This document shows, one piece after another, positions 50,050-62,570 of a stretch of DNA of 64,000 nt. Location: NCBI RefSeq assembly GCF_000699445.3, contig NC_067200.1, positions 15,444,510 to 15,508,509 of the forward strand, in the 5' to 3' direction. The translations under genes and the position numbers were made by a program. The notes beneath the pieces are model-generated. The model saw nothing but the letters and a program-made list of their open reading frames with translations, did no database searches and had not been told where the DNA came from. Source of the DNA: Schistosoma haematobium (Eukaryota; Platyhelminthes; Trematoda; Strigeidida; Schistosomatidae). Numbering within the stretch: position 1 is the stretch's first letter; each line of letters opens with the position of its first letter.

Positions 50050-53000
50050 TTAGAAGTGTGGATTCGTCGATTGTGAAGTATTTAATTTAAATCCTGACGC
50101 ACGTACAGGTGTTTGACCTGGAAAGTAATGATTAGCTACACGAGCTGCTTCACGTAGACCACTTAAAAGTGCACCATGCACAGTAGCTGGATAACAACGG
50201 CAAGTATGTTCACCAGCAAAAAATATACGAGGATTATTAGTTGGCATAGAAATATCACTGGAACTACTAGAGTAATAAACTGGTTCACCAAGAATATCAT
50301 AATCAGCACCTGTGGCTCCAACAGCAATATATGAGTAAGATCCACGTGAATATGGATCAGTTCTCCATCGCGTGACATATGCATCAATTGGCTAGAATAA
50401 ATAATTAAATATGGTAAACAATTTAATTGATTCAAAACAAAGGAATGGTGTGCAGAAATCTGTCGTATAAGACTGTCCCGTCTGTTGAATTATTACTCAA
50501 GAAAATATATCTAATCCGGTTGGATTAACACCAAATGATTAGAAAATCGATAAGCGATCATTGATTTTCGACAAGGATATACAAAACATCCAAAATGATG
50601 CAAGAAATGTAGTTGTGATGTACAATGAATACAGTTGAATGAGTGATTCCGTACTAGAATAAGAAATAATTTCTTAATATTATATTCATTATAATTGGAA
50701 ATCACAGACTTCCAGAGCAAAATAAAATTTATTTATTTTTATGATAACACAACACTTCTAGTATTAATAAAACTGTGTTAAAGTGAGTAAAATTGACAAT
50801 AATTTCGTATGAACTCATTTCTAATCACCAAAGGTAATCTGAACGCAGGGTTCTACGACTAGCTTCTTTGCATCATTACCTATGACAGTTGTCCGAAATT
50901 TTGATATAACAGTCGAATGTTTTGAACAAAACACATCCACATATTTAATCTGTTCAAAACAGGGGACAAAAGTAACATGTGTTCTAATTATTCAGTAAAA
51001 CTAATAAATAGCAGACAACTACAAAAAAGGTTTTAAGTCTATGCTAAACGAAATGTAGTAGTCTTTACGGATCTAATTAACAATGGATATGAAGTTTTGA
51101 AATTATTTTACTTCGACAACTAATAAGCCAACATTAGTTCAAAGTGAGATCAACAGTATAACAAATACTTTATTAAATTAGCGTTTATCCCCGGCATTGC
51201 TTATTTGAACAATATTGAATAGCTTGCTAGTATTTGGAACGCCATTTATTTGGTCTTTTATATTTAAATCATAATACTGAGATTTAGTTGCATGAGAAAA
51301 AGATAAAAAATAATAAACCACCTACATTTTTATTTTCAATAAATTAAACTTACATTTGGTATAATAAGTTTCTTCTTTTCTTGATTACTATGGATTCCAC
51401 CATTACAATTACTAATGTTACTGTTATTATTATTGTTACTAACACTACTACTACCTTCTTGGCTGAAAATACCACGAAGAACTTGCATAGCTCGTATAAT
51501 AATAGGTTCTTTAAGTCCACGACCTAATAGATGAGATGTTGGTGTGGCAGAATTATTGACTAATGAGTTTTGACCTTTAGATCCTGGTGATAGACGTCGT
51601 GTAGGTGAAGTTTTCTCATTTTCTAAATCACATGCAGCATGACCAGCAATTAATGCTATCAATACAGGCTTATCAGTAATTGACCAGAATAAAAATAATT
51701 CACCACGCGAATTTGTTGATTCATTCACATGTCCAAATAGATTGTGTGAACGATCCCAAAAACTCTTCTCAAATATAAGTACAACCTAGAGAACGAAAGA
51801 GATAATACCGATTAACACTACGTGAATATGGTCATTGAAGTCATGTTCATCGAGAGTTGCCAGCAGGACAACGAATCTACACCTAGGTTGGTTTCCTTTG
51901 TAAGGTTGAAATTTGCTTTGTTTACTAATTATATTATGATTTTCAAACATACACTGAACAACTTTGATAAACCAATCATCAAAACAAAGCTATTTTTGTA
52001 TAACATCAAATGTATGGTTAAAATTTACGCAGAGTAATCAGGGTTCGTCGTAATGTCCATTATCAACCGGAACAATGTAATGTTATGATTGAATAGATTA
52101 AAATGATAAAAAGCAAACACTTCAATGAGCAACACAAATTGGTAAAAAAAAAAATACAGTTGGATCCTCCCAGTACCTTGTCTCATTGGGCCACAGAAGT
52201 AGTAGAAGACAATATTTAGTCTGTGGTTATGATTAATCATTACTTAGCAAACTTTTGAGCTCCGTACATACATTTTCAGCCAATGTAAAATTATAATGGG
52301 AGTGATGGAACGGTGTAAGCCGATTGGTCCAACAGCAAAACGAACTATCCAGTAAAATCACTCAAACCATGTAGCAGCATGAACTGAATTGAATAAATTA
52401 CTACTACCTTTGAAGCGGACGCTACTCAGAAGGATGTTTGTAAGTAGTGTGTAGCAGGATCTGATGCCGAAGTTACAGCAATTGTCAAACAGAGCGAAGA
52501 GTTTCATTGCGTCGACAGCACGATATCGGCAGAGTACTTGGAAACCAGAGGAGTAAACAGTCCAGATGGCAGAATACACCGAAAGATGAAAATGGACGAT
52601 TGAAGACTACGTATATTTAAAAGACTAATAATTGAACGAAGAATATTCTTTTCGATAAATTCTCTTCAGGTTCTACAATTATATATCCAAATTAATAATC
52701 CCTTAACATGGCCATTTTTCGGATTATTAATTTGGATATATAATTGTAGAACCTGAGGAGAATTTATCGAGAAGAACATTCATGGTTCAAATTACTAGTT
52801 TTTTAATATGATGGGGATCTTTAAACGATTACATATATGTGTTAAGTAAATATTTTGTAACTTCTTACAACAAATACACTTTCCTTCTGCCTATTGCCTT
52901 CTTTACATCTTGTATGGAAATAGCTTAAGATGTTGATATCTGAATAAGTTACATAACATAAATAATTTAGTAATGAACAAATATATCAACAACTAGACTT

Positions 53001-56000
53001 TCTAACCAACTAACACAAATCGGTGAAAATAACAGTTAACAATAAAAAATCACGGAAGTCTAGTCAATCATATGAATATTATTTTTCTCTAGAAAGAGGC
53101 CGATAACTCAACAATATTTAAAATTATAGGAGACGACATCTACTCATAAAATTTTACTAATGAATGGATTAGTAGCAATGAAAATATACATTATAAAACG
53201 ATCGTTTGTATATTCCAAAAAAGAACTAAAGTTTATAAAGAGTAAATAAATGAAAGAATCAAACTAATACATATTTACGCAATTCATTTGATAAGTACAG
53301 ATCCATGTTTTCATTCATGTAAGAAAGGATTAGCGCTTTAAAATGTATGTAATTGGAGCAAGCTCCAAACATGGAATCCTTATGGATGAAGTAAAGTTAA
53401 TAATTGTTCTCAACACACAGGTGTTTCTAATAAGAGGTTTAAATGTTAGCTGATTGGAGAAAGGAATTCTCCAAATCAAACAAAGTGGTAACGTGATATC
53501 AGGTCATTTGAACTAGTTATTAACAATGACCGCGTAGCTGATAGAATTTGAACAATACCAAAGGACTAGTACAGTAAAACAATGTCGGTTACTTACTCAT
53601 TGATCAGTTAGTCAACATCTTTCAACAAGAAAAATATTAAATAAGACCTGATGTTCTAAAATGACAGCTAACACTAGGTAAAGAAGAGGAATAGTAAACT
53701 AGAAGTCACTAAATCGAGATAATAACACGAACACTGTTTCTGTCGTCTTTATCTTACAAATATTAAAAGGGTAATAGTAATCAAACAACAAACTCGTAGT
53801 ATATTCGATCCTTGCTCCTGTTTCGATTTGGGAAGCCGATTAATATCTTCCGGCCCCGTGTATCCAGTGTAATGTAAAACTGACTGCACAAGGTTGTATT
53901 TACAAAATGAGTAATACAACCTAAAAAAATACCAATATGTCACTCGGTATACATCTTTGTATTATATGTAATGCTTACCTTATTCAATACACCAAATCCT
54001 AAACGCTGAATAGCTGAAATTTTCCAATCAGGCAAACGTGGCTCAAAACGTGGTACAACTAATTTTGTAAGACAATTGTTAGATGATTCATTTGTTGTAA
54101 ATTGTGATTGATGCATGGTTGTTTCATTATCTTGTTGGATAATTTCTTTTAAGATACCTAATGGTAGAGTGCAAATTAAAGCATCTGCTTCATATTCAAT
54201 TAAATCATCTTGACTAAATGCCGAATTAAGGACATCCACTTGAACACCTGTAAAACAAAAAGATATTTTGATATTAAATTATACACCAAAAATCTTCCTT
54301 GTGTATATATTATACGTAAATATGTTGTATAACATGACAGAATGAGAAAAGTGAAAACTATTCATATCTTGAGTAATCTTTTATTCTCTGAGCTAAGTTA
54401 ATTTATTTTTCAGTAATAAATATCATAATTGAGCTTCAATGAGAACATCAACATTGAGGTGCAAGTAAATTCAGATGACCAGTTTCAAATAGGAAGAAAC
54501 GCTCGTTATGTATACCACTATCGGGCACAATCAAAATATTCGAAAGTGGTTTATTTATTATCTCATTATGCTGTCCAGTATGACAATGAAAGCTTAACAA
54601 TTAAACCGTATTATATTATTTATTGTAAGATTTAAAAACAATCCAGCTATAAGACAGACAACCAACACTGATCAAGTTAAGCTTACTGTATGACGATGTA
54701 ACTCATCAGACACAGATTCATGTACTCGGTTTTGAATCACTGTTTGTGTAAAGGTTAGTGGGACTAACCAGATGTCACAACCGATATAGGTGAAACAGGG
54801 TTTGAGCTCACGACCTACGAGTTAGATGACTGTTTTAACGGATACGGTACTGTAATATATATATGCTCTAACACATGCATGACCGAAAATTCATTGTGTA
54901 ATGTAAAATTTGATCATCCACTATTCAACCATTAAGCAAGCTTAACTTAAAAATGATTTTTTCAACATTAGATTTAAAATAAAATTCGTGAATATCTTAC
55001 CTCTTTAAATTCATATCATTCGAATTTCTTCAAGAAAATTACTTACTCCTGTTATTCCTCGTGGAGAAACACAGGCCGCTCACCAGTATTCAACATCTAA
55101 CTGTGTTCTGGGCAACCCTTTCCAGTTGCTATTCATTGTTTTGTTGTCTGCTTCCAATTCGCGACGCAATGGTCTTCGGTCTTCCTCTTTTCTTCTTTTC
55201 CTCAGGACTCCAGGCTAGGGCTTTCCTCCTGATGCAGTTTGCTGATTTTTTTAATGTGTGTCCTACTCACCCCCAGTGTCTTTTCCTAATTTCCCTCGGC
55301 TGGAAGCTTGTTTGTTCTCTGCAACAGTAGGTTGCTGTTTATAAATACTTGTGCTTTTTAGATGATGGTTGTAGTAGTTTTCCAAGCCTCGACTCCATGT
55401 ATTTGAACTGTCTTGACGTCCGTCGTAAGATTCTGACTTTGATGTTGGTTAACAATCTTTTTGAGTTCCACATATTCTTCAAATGAAGGAATACTGCCCT
55501 TGTTTTGCCAATCCCTGCCTTGATATTTAAATCAGATCCTCCGTGTATGTCGTTGGTGCTGCCCAGATATGTGAAAGATTCCGCATCTTTCTGAGCTTCT
55601 CTATCAAGTGTGATTGGATTGGTGTTCTCTGTGTCGCATTTCAGAATCTTTCTTCCTACCTTGTTTCTGTTGAGGCTTACTGTTGCAGATGCTGCTGCTA
55701 CACTGGCTGTCTTCCTCTGCATTTGTTCGTATGTGATAGAAGATCTAGATCATCTGCGAAGTCTAATCCATCTAGCTGCATCCAAGCTGTCCATTGCATT
55801 CTGTACTTTCCCTGAGATTTGTAAGTTTTTATAATTCAGTCAACCACCAGGCGAAAGAAGAAGGGCAAGAGTGAACAGCCTTGTCTGACATCGATCTTCA
55901 CTTGGAATACATCAATCAGATGTCCTCTATGCACGACATTTCAGTATAGTCTATCGCACGAATACCCTATGGTGTTAATAATCTTCTCACGTATACTATA

Positions 56001-59000
56001 GTGTCGAAGAAGGTCCCATAATGTTCTCCTATCCACACTGCCAAACGCTTTATCATAATAAGGGAATTTGATGTATAGTGACGAGTTCCATTCAAATGAT
56101 TGTTCAACAATGATTCTTAGTGTCGCGATTTGGCCTGTACACAACCGACCTTTACGAAACACAGCCTGTTAATCTCGAAGCTGAGCGCCTACTGAATCTT
56201 TCATCTGGTTCGACAATACAAAACAAACGTTCCCTGATACTAATACTAGTGTGGTGCCTCTGTATTTCCGACAATTTCTCAGATCTCTTTTCTTTGTTAT
56301 CTTGATGAGGTATACTACTTTCCAGTTTGTCGGCACTTGTCCTTCCTCCCAAGTCTTCCTGAATAAAATGTGGAGGATCTTGACAGTTGCTTCTACGTCT
56401 GACTTTAGTGCTTCGACTGGTATGTTGTCAGGTTCTGCTGCTTCCTCACTCGTGATCTGTCTGATGGCCATGATGATTTCTTCGATGGTTGGTGAAATGA
56501 CAACTATAGGAAGGTCTGTGTGTGTTGTTTCGATGTCCGGTGAGTTCAGTGAGGCTGGTCTATTCAAGGGTTCTTCAAAGTGGTCTACCCATTTGTTTCT
56601 CTATTCTTCAATCTCAGTGAATGGCTTGCTTTCTGTGTCCTTAACTGGTCTCTCAGTTTTATTATATTTCCCTGTCAGTTTCTTCGTTGTCATATAGTTG
56701 TCTCATGATTCCTTCTCTTGCAACCTTTACCACTGTCGTTGCTAGGTCCTTCACGTATTTCTGATTTTCCACTCCAATGCTCCTCTGCACTCTCTTGTTT
56801 GCTTGTGCATATTCAGCTTGTCAGTCAGTCAGTTACAACGTAGGACTAGGCACATACATGCATCTGTTCAAGTTGCCACACCTCATTAGCACAGCAAGAC
56901 GAACACGGGATTCATAGAAGCAGTTAACTCAATGATGTAAGATATAAAGGAAAGATTTTAATTAAGGAAATAATGCAGATAAAAAGAATTAGTTCGTCGT
57001 AAGAAAGATATGAAATAATTTTAACCTCATAGTTTAAGGGAAGACAAAGAGTGTATACACCAACGCCATTGTGATCGATTCTGAGCCATGTCACCAAGAG
57101 TCTCCAACCATTGGTTACGATAGTCACGCGGACCCCAACCATTTAGTCTACATTTATTTATTATTTATTTATTTGAACACATATATATTGGTACAGGAGT
57201 GCGCCAAATATATATGCGCTACACAAAACAATGAGAATTTAAGAAAAAAATGAGGAACGTAAAAAAAATTTGAAAAAAAAACAATAATGAAGAGATTGGT
57301 GTAAGGTAGTGTAGTAATAATAATAGTAATAATGAGGGAACGGAAAGGCACGATCAGAAGAAATCTTCCAGTTAAGGGAGACACAACCACTTTTTATGAA
57401 AAAAGTAAAAGAAGGTTACAGCAAGATCGCCACTGGCTTCTATTCTGAGCCATATCTGATAACGTCTCTAGCCACTGTAGCACCATCTCTCGGACCACAA
57501 CCAGAGAGTCATGAAGCACCGACAGAAGCCTGTCCTTTACATCTTTCTTTCATACCACGACACCATGTCATGCACTGACCACCTCTCCGCTTCTTCCAAC
57601 CAGTCCCAGAGTCGGCGAATAATGCACGATGTGGAATTCTCTGGGACGACATTCGTAGAACATGTCCAAGCCACCGAAGTCGGTGTTTCAAGATGGTGAC
57701 ATCAGTTGCATTATCATCTCTGTGCCCGAACACACGATGCCGAACCTCTGCATTACTAACATGGTGTTGCCACTGGATGTCAGCAATCCTTCGGAGACAA
57801 CGATGATCGAACACAGAGAGTCTTCTAACGTCCTCAACTCGGAGAGGCCAGGTTTCACAAGCATAAAGCAAGACTGCTCTCACCGACGCGTTCTAGACCC
57901 GACCTTTTGCGGCCAGACTAACATCACGAAGGCGCCAAAGGTGGCCCAGATTGGCATAAGCCGCTCTGGCTTTCACTATACGTGCATTGATCTCATCACT
58001 CACGCCCCCACCAGCACTTATGCAGCTACCCAGATACGCGAACTTCTCAACTACTTCTATCTGCTCACCATCCAGGGTGAGTACAGGGTTAGAATCCTGC
58101 CAGTCTTGTAGAAGTACTTTGCACTTCGAAGGTGCAAAGCACATACCGTACCTACGGACACTGGTTGCCAACTGATTAAGCGCGAATTGCATGTCTTGGG
58201 GATTATCGCACAGTAAGACAATATCGTCCGCATACTCAAGGTCGAGAAGTCTTTCTCCAGGCAACAGATCCACACCACCATTACTTACATCCATCAGAGC
58301 TGTTTCCAGAATGTCATCGATGGCAAAGTTGAAGAGGAATGGTGAGATTGGGCAACCCTGCCTAACCCCACTGCTCGAATGGAACAATGGAGAGAGGTGG
58401 TTGTATACCCTCACTCTGTTTGAGGCGTTTGTGTATAGGGCTTTTAGGATGTAAATAAACTTCTCAGGCATACTCTTCAATAGAAAATCCCAGGGAACAG
58501 TCCTATACAACGAATCGAAGGCAGCCCTGATGTCAAGAAACACTACGATTTTGGCCTTTGATAAGTATGGCGGTGTTCTAACATTTGGCGGAGGGTGAAG
58601 ATATGATCAATACATCCTCGACCAGAACGAAACCCAGCCTGCTCCTCGCGAGTCAATCTTTCTCGGATTTTGAACAACCTACGAAGTATGACGGAAGCCA
58701 ATAGCTTGAACGCAATCGGAAGTAGACTTATCCCCGATAGTTGTTACAGGAACGACGTGAACCCTTTTTAAAGATAGGGACAACTATCGACTCATTCCAT
58801 GACGTTGGTATACTCTCTAGTTCCCAAACCTTTGTGAATAACGTCGTCAATTCCTTAGTCAGAAAGTCACCACCATCTTTAAAAAGAGCCGGAGGTAAGT
58901 CATCTGGGCCAGGTGATTTGTAGCGCTTCAAGAGTTGGAGTTCCTTGCGGACTTCCGCCTCATTTGATGGATCAGTCGTCACCTGCCATGGAGGGCAGGA

Positions 59001-60573
59001 CAGTCTGACCGATGTTGCCGGAGCAGCAGGCCAGTTGAACTGTCCTTCGAAAAATTCTGCCCATCGTCCAAGACGTCGATGGATGTTAGTGATTGGCATC
59101 CCGTCATCCTCGCAGATTGTTTCGCTCACACCAGACTTCTTGCTGCCAGTGGCTCGGATGAGTTGGAAGAGCTTCCGGTAATGACCAGATGCAGCTGCTG
59201 CTTCCAGCTCATTAGCACGCTCCGACCACCAGGCTTCTCGGTCCTTACGCAAGCTTTGCCCAATTTCCTTACGTAACATCCTTCGTTTGTGGTCAAACTC
59301 ACGGTCACCCGGAATAGACCGACGGGTTTCAATGAGTTGTAAGGAGCCTGAAGAAACCCAGTGCCTATGGGCGGGACGTTTCGCGAACCCACAACTGACT
59401 GTACCCGCCATTTTCATGGCTTCATGCAATTGCAATCAATGCTCATCTATTCTTTTCGGTGGAATGGTAGCTAGCCTAGAAACTAGCTCGGTTCGATACT
59501 TACTAGCAACAGAGGTTGCAACCAGCTTGCTAATATCAATCCGTTGATGGCGGTCAGTTCGTTGGCCACTGAAAAGTAAGGCAAGATTGGCGCAGACCAA
59601 GGCATGGTCAGAGTCCAGATAGGTACTCCAAAAGGAGCGGCAGTCTTGTACACAACCACGCCAGCGGTAGCTGATCGCGATGTGATCAATCTGAGTCCAG
59701 GCTTGGGATGTAGAGGAAGGACGCCAGGTGGCACATCGGCGATGACTGTGCCGAAAGTTAGTGCTAGCCAGAAACAGGTTGTGGTCTGTGCATAGTTGCA
59801 ATAGACGGTCCCCGTTATCTGACCTGCGACCAACGAGTCCCGATCGGCCACCTAAACAACTCTCTTCTGTGCCTAGACGCCCGACCTGAGCATTCAAGTC
59901 TCCCGCTAGTACTATAATATCTGTCGAACGCGCTTTCTGGAGAAGAACAGATAACTGGTGGTAAAACTCATCCTTGATTGCATCCGGGCTGCAATCTGTC
60001 GGGGCATAGGCGGAGATGACGAAAAGAAATCGTTTCTCACGCCGATTTCTTCTCACTTTGATGGAACTTTCTAATCTAACAGCACATAACCGACTGTTAG
60101 TGGGGATCCAATCGATTAGTGCTGCCTCAGCTCTAGCGCTTAGTGGGACACCAACGCCAGCAAGACCAGACGAAGATGCCATAGGGTCCCCGGATAAGCG
60201 CACGTAAAACAAGCTTTTCGAAGCGACAGATGGAGGTCGAATTTGTAGTACTTCACCAGAGTCTTGAATACGGGTCTCGGATAGACAGCAGACATCGATA
60301 TTAAGACTTTCCAAAGACATAGCCAGCCCTATCTGTTGTCCAACCTGCATAAGTGTGCGAACGTTGAAGGCAGCCAGTTTGAATGGTGCACATGGTTTCA
60401 GAAAAACTGCTTCAGTCCTCGTATTCGGTAGTAACATACAATTTTCAACCGGACAGTGACTCGAGAACATTTAGATAGAGTCGAATTTCCACCATAGACG
60501 AGCTGCTGTATAAGTCGAAAAAAAGTAAGTATAGACAGAGTAGGAATAAAAGAGGATGAATAATGATGTAGTA

Positions 60574-60619
<46 letters not shown>

Positions 60620-62053
60620 TTTGAATCATTTGAATGTTCGTCGAAGCAAGAGAATTAGTTTCCATGATCATAGACAGTTCAGTTCATTAATTGTGTGTGG
60701 GCTGTGATACTGCCCGGGTGCCCAAACCGAAGCAGGTGGTTTTCTTAAGGGGCCACACCCCGAGCCTTTGACCTAATGGTCTAACCCACAAGGCAGTGGA
60801 GCATCGTAAGGAGATGCAGTCCCATGGTAGCCGGTGACCAACAATTGGTTCATACGCCATTTGTTCCCGCAGGATACTGGAGCCCATGTGAACCATTGAT
60901 TTGGAATCCGGTTAAAGCGCCGGACATTCGCTTTTCGTCCTCTCATCTTCGTAAACAACACTCCCGCCACGAGAAGGCAGTGAGTAGGACTTCCCTGGCA
61001 GAGGCTGTATACGCGTGACCGTGTGAGAGTATTTCGAGGAGAGCGAACCCACCCCGCTCTCGGCCATACCAGGGCATTTGGGGGCTATTTTAGGAAACCC
61101 TGGACCCGGGTTTCGTGCTGCTTGGCACTCGTCAGCAAGGTGTACACGTAATCTTGAGGGAACTGGTGCCCCTGGTGGATTCGATCTCGTGTCACCCAGC
61201 TTCTAGTCTACATCCACCAACATGACTCAGACTAGAAGTTAGTGACTCCAAGCACTGATGTTACGTTTTGGTTTGGCCGCCCCTTTCTTCTAACCATCCC
61301 CAACACTGGTTAGCGTTGCATGTCGTAATAATCGGTGTTTAGGCATGCGTAACACGTGGCCCAACCATCTCAGTCGATGAAGATTCACAACCTCATCAAC
61401 TGATTTATCATCATTCCCTAATACCCTGAGTCTAAACTCACTATTACTTACCTGGTGATCCCAGCAGATGTTGGTAATATTTCTGAGGCATCTGTGGTCA
61501 AATTGTTAATGATATTTGATGAACATGAAATAACCATCCTTAACTCTACTATCTAGTCTTCTTTTTGTCATTATTATTGATGAAGTAAGGACGTAAAATC
61601 ACTCGATGTATAGTTAGCATTTGAATGACAATTTATAATCACTTAAAATCTGACAAGTCTATTTTACAAAATATACGAATTTGAATATAAAATTTACCTG
61701 TATTAGAGTAAGAAATACGTTTAACTGTACTTTTCAATTCAATATGACCAGGTCCAAGTTTATAAGTGGATGAATTTGATGACGATGTTGTTGTTATTAC
61801 AGATGTAAGATGATTATCACGAGGTTTTAATCCAACTGTTAATGACTGACCAGATGTAATAAAATGTGCTAAATTATCGGTTACTGATCCGTAACCGTCT
61901 TGTAATACGCAATGATCACCGCTTAATTCAAACAAATCATCTTGATCCCAATGACGTAATGATAAATTATGCAATTCTGTGGCATTGGCAAATTCCAAAT
62001 TAGCTAAATGCCAATCAAGTATAGAACGTTCTTCTTTGGTTAAATACATATCT
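50050..62053 (-). CDS. KDM1A: KDM1A/LSD1-type histone demethylase, 3' part
   Basis: A FAD-dependent amine oxidase that removes methyl groups from histone H3 lysine 4 in CoREST-type nuclear complexes. Four coding exons: 62053-61698, 54247-53979, 51785-51354 and 50391-50050, GT/AG bordered with matching phases (about 466 codons). Upstream exons (SWIRM, FAD-binding N part, tower) lie beyond 64000. Exon a: [23 protein letters not shown]. Exon b: [21 protein letters not shown]; its last Lys matches the human LSD1 catalytic Lys661. Exon c: [20 protein letters not shown] and LIAGHAA. Exon d: [40 protein letters not shown]. Two low-complexity insertions absent from human are seen: after TLPLGILKE ([11 protein letters not shown]) and after [10 protein letters not shown] (ends in an Asn/Ser run). 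The 7.45 kb intron holds three LINEs. A second LSD1-like paralogue (KDM1B) cannot be fully excluded without the N-terminus. Confidence 0.92.
52622..52800. repeat. Palindromic foldback element in KDM1A intron
   Basis: Left arm 52622-52701 and right arm 52721-52800 are reverse complements with few mismatches. The centre of each arm is AGGTTCTACAATTATATATC or its complement; the loop is about 19 nt. It could fold into an 80-bp hairpin. A half copy is at 25593-25693, showing it is a dispersed repeat. The size and lack of coding sequence fit a MITE-like foldback element. No clear target duplication was found. Confidence 0.75.
54692..54850. repeat. Dispersed repeat, possibly SINE-derived
   Basis: Related by eye to 49138-49262. 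A TTTGAGCTCACGACC stretch resembles a decayed inverted B box. No further structure is visible. Confidence 0.3.
55043..56820 (-). mobile_element. RTE-like non-LTR retrotransposon, copy 3, 5'-truncated
   Basis: The same family as the copies at 8.8 and 15.5 kb. It starts at 56820 inside the linker region (AAGCTGAATATGCACAAGCA) and runs to the family 3' end (AACAGGAGTAAGTAA, 55043). It is 5'-truncated, as is usual for LINEs. The reverse-transcriptase ORF is broken: 56567-56169 has [20 protein letters not shown] and [19 protein letters not shown]; motif A is altered ([10 protein letters not shown]); FADD survives near 55746; 55722-55339 has [20 protein letters not shown]. It lies in the large KDM1A intron in the same orientation as the gene. 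Confidence 0.85.
56930..57152 (-). mobile_element. 3' part of an older LINE, split by the SR2-like insertion
   Basis: The minus strand encodes [20 protein letters not shown] close to the end of a LINE ORF, followed by its AT-rich 3' UTR. The 5' half of the same element is at 61204-61520. The break falls at TGTAGACTA, which is present on both sides. Confidence 0.7.
57420..60470 (-). pseudogene. Endonuclease/reverse transcriptase ORF of SR2-like LINE, few lesions
   Basis: The ORF would encode AP-endonuclease and reverse transcriptase. 60470-59436 is an open endonuclease segment ([56 protein letters not shown]), closed by an in-frame TGA at 59436-59438. Reading resumes in frame to 58728 ([19 protein letters not shown]). 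A frame shift lies near 58735 and another near 58570. Motifs A ([10 protein letters not shown]), B ([13 protein letters not shown]) and C (EYADDIVLL) follow, with an in-frame TAG at about 57893 before [11 protein letters not shown]. Four lesions in 3 kb indicate a fairly recent but dead copy. Confidence 0.85.
60574..60619. repeat. (AAT)n microsatellite
   Basis: A near-perfect run of ATA/AAT triplets of about 46 bp, inside the 5' leader of the SR2-like LINE. Confidence 0.95.
61204..61520 (-). mobile_element. 5' part of the LINE split by the SR2-like insertion
   Basis: The minus strand encodes [20 protein letters not shown] and, further on, LSHVGGCRL at the break. Joined in frame with the fragment at 57142-56930, these would continue one LINE C-terminus. 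The element is 5'-truncated near 61510-61520. It is related to the fragment at 6.1 kb. Confidence 0.75.
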
Positions 62054-62518
62054 CTGAAGGAAAAGAAAGTAAAGCGACAGAACAAAGAACATGGATTGTG
62101 TGAACAACCAAAAAGATTGTTAATGAGAAATTCATTGAAATAACAGAGAAAATCAGTGATAGGATGTTTGAACTTGTCCATACTAAAACGGATCGAGTCT
62201 ATGATTGAAATAAATTCACACACTATCCATTTACACATATACAATAGTGACAATAGTAAATATTGATACCGGTCAAACTAAGGAATAAAACTAATAATGT
62301 GGACAGTACAAAGGGAATTAGAAAAATACCAACTGTGACAGATAACAGAAACTGGCTTTCTTCCATTACACTTCAAACCTTGTTTTCCTATAATGTTTTA
62401 ATCGTTCGGTTTCTCTTTAATTTCACTGTTTTATGGTAAATAATAAGAATTTAAATGGACAGCTTATCTCAAGTTTTATGATATTTCAGTCAGTTAGTCA
62501 GTCAATCGATTGATCACA

Positions 62519-62570
<52 letters not shown>

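Larger units (their letters stand above)
57153..61203 (-). mobile_element. SR2-like (RTE-type) non-LTR retrotransposon, nearly full length
   Basis: About 4.05 kb with a 5' leader of about 730 bp (61203-60471), a single long ORF region and a 3' UTR ending TGTACCAATATATATGTGTT plus an (AAATA)n-like tail at 57153. Flanking TAGTCTACA (57144-57152 and 61204-61212) is a target-site duplication, so both ends are known. Size and domains fit the SR2/SjR2 elements of schistosomes (about 3.9 kb, from memory). It inserted into an older LINE inside a KDM1A intron. Confidence 0.85.

Noticed and set aside
58191..58454. Plus-strand frames over 57.4-60.2 kb
   Set aside because: These are antisense shadows of the SR2-like LINE ORF, whose minus-strand motifs are clear.
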